A stretch of 6,664 nt of DNA. Origin: an uncultured Rhodobacter sp. Its GTDB lineage: Bacteria > Pseudomonadota > Alphaproteobacteria > Rhodobacterales > Rhodobacteraceae. The stretch covers positions 1-6,664 of the forward strand of contig CALGTJ010000427.1 of the NCBI GenBank assembly GCA_937901435.1, given 5' to 3'. The position numbers were made by a program, and so were the translations under genes. This document shows, one piece after another, positions 6,249 through 6,664 of the stretch; position 1 is the stretch's first letter; every line of letters begins with the position of its first letter. The notes under the pieces were generated by a model. That model made no database searches and was not told where the DNA came from. It saw only the letters and a list, made by a program, of their open reading frames with translations.

Positions 6249-6647
6249 GGTCTGGACATCGCCAGCCGGCTCGACCCCCGGCACCGGCTGGTCCGCCCAC
6301 TGGTCGAGGGGCTGCACGACTGGATGCAGGCCGAACAGGGAACCATGTCAAAGCACAACCCCGTTGCCAAGGCGATCAGCTACATGTTCAAGACAGACCG
6401 GTGGGATGCCTTCGCGCTGTTCCTTGAGAATGGGCGCATCTGCCTGACAAATAATGCCGCCGAGCGGGCACTGCGCGGTCTCGCACCGGGACGGAAACCC
6501 TGGCTCTTCGCCGGATTCGAGCACGGCGGCGACCGAGCAGCCTTCATGCATTCCCTGATCGTCACCGCCAAGAGGAACGACATCGACCCGCAAGCTTGGC
6601 TCGCCGACGTCCGTAAGCGCCGCGTTATCGCCCTCGTAGACGTTTGA
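6249..6647 (+). pseudogene. IS66-family transposase (TnpC), C-terminal fragment
   Basis: This is the 3' remnant of an IS66 DDE transposase. The recognisable part is about 121 codons (6249-6611) of a protein normally about 500 residues long. It contains the pre-catalytic stretch SKHNPVAKAISYMF (6348-6389), the block WDAFALFLENGRICLTNNAAE, which carries the probable third catalytic acid (Glu of NNAAER at 6462-6464), and the conserved tail GRKPWLFAG followed by AFMHSLIVTAKRNDIDPQAW. The N-terminal DNA-binding and zinc parts and the two catalytic aspartates are missing, as are tnpA and tnpB, so it cannot be active. Family similarity stops after WLADV at 6611. The frame then adds 11 unrelated codons (RKRRVIALVDV) to the stop at 6645-6647. 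A few residues also appear deleted near RLDPRHRLVRPL when compared from memory with intact copies. The frame stays open upstream to an ATG at 6108, but the added residues match nothing known to me. Confidence 0.85.
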
Positions 6648-6664
6648 AGTCTGTCATCTGAGAA

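Noticed and set aside
6101..6370. 89-codon minus-strand frame opposite the IS66 fragment
   Set aside because: Its first half is the antisense shadow of transposase codons and the rest matches no family I know.
1..6664. CRISPR array, tRNA or rRNA gene, phage defence cluster or toxin-antitoxin pair
   Set aside because: No spaced direct repeats, no RNA-gene sequence and no matching protein motifs were seen on either strand.

Overview
The window reads as alphaproteobacterial chromosome, most likely from the Rhodobacterales (Roseobacter/Rhodobacter group). It is GC-rich with GC-biased third codon positions. The order NUDIX (TrgB-like) then cysteine synthase matches, as I recall it, the trgB-cysK part of the Rhodobacter sphaeroides tellurite-resistance locus. 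The cysteine synthase and the DUF3772-type MscS channel also look like the forms common in that order. Species cannot be told from the sequence alone. All real genes lie on the + strand.

Layout: (1) 3-560, the 3' part of a NUDIX pyrophosphatase gene cut by the left window edge. (2) 642-1673, cysK-type O-acetylserine sulfhydrylase. (3) 1676-4189, a large multi-pass mechanosensitive channel starting 2 nt after the cysK stop. (4) 4283-4999, an AlaX-type alanyl-tRNA editing hydrolase. (5) 5021-5959, an exported protein with a C-terminal peptidoglycan-binding-like domain, 21 nt after alaX. (6) 5960-6248, a stretch without a recognisable gene. (7) 6249-6647, a decayed 3' fragment of an IS66-family transposase gene, marking the edge of an accessory or rearranged patch.

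How the genes may work together: NUDIX and cysK are neighbours in a locus linked to tellurite/oxyanion tolerance and cysteine metabolism. cysK and the channel gene are so close that translational coupling is likely. alaX and the exported protein form a second tight pair, possibly in the same transcript as the channel, although a 31-nt stem-loop lies between the channel gene and alaX. The shared theme looks like housekeeping and stress (sulfur assimilation, osmotic relief, translation quality control, envelope).

I found no convincing new multi-gene system here. The points most worth a second look are the trgB-cysK-mscS linkage, a small hairpin that encloses the cysK ribosome binding site, the undescribed exported protein with three spaced cysteine pairs, and the structure of the IS66 remnant, whose coding similarity stops next to a terminus-like GTAAGCGCC.
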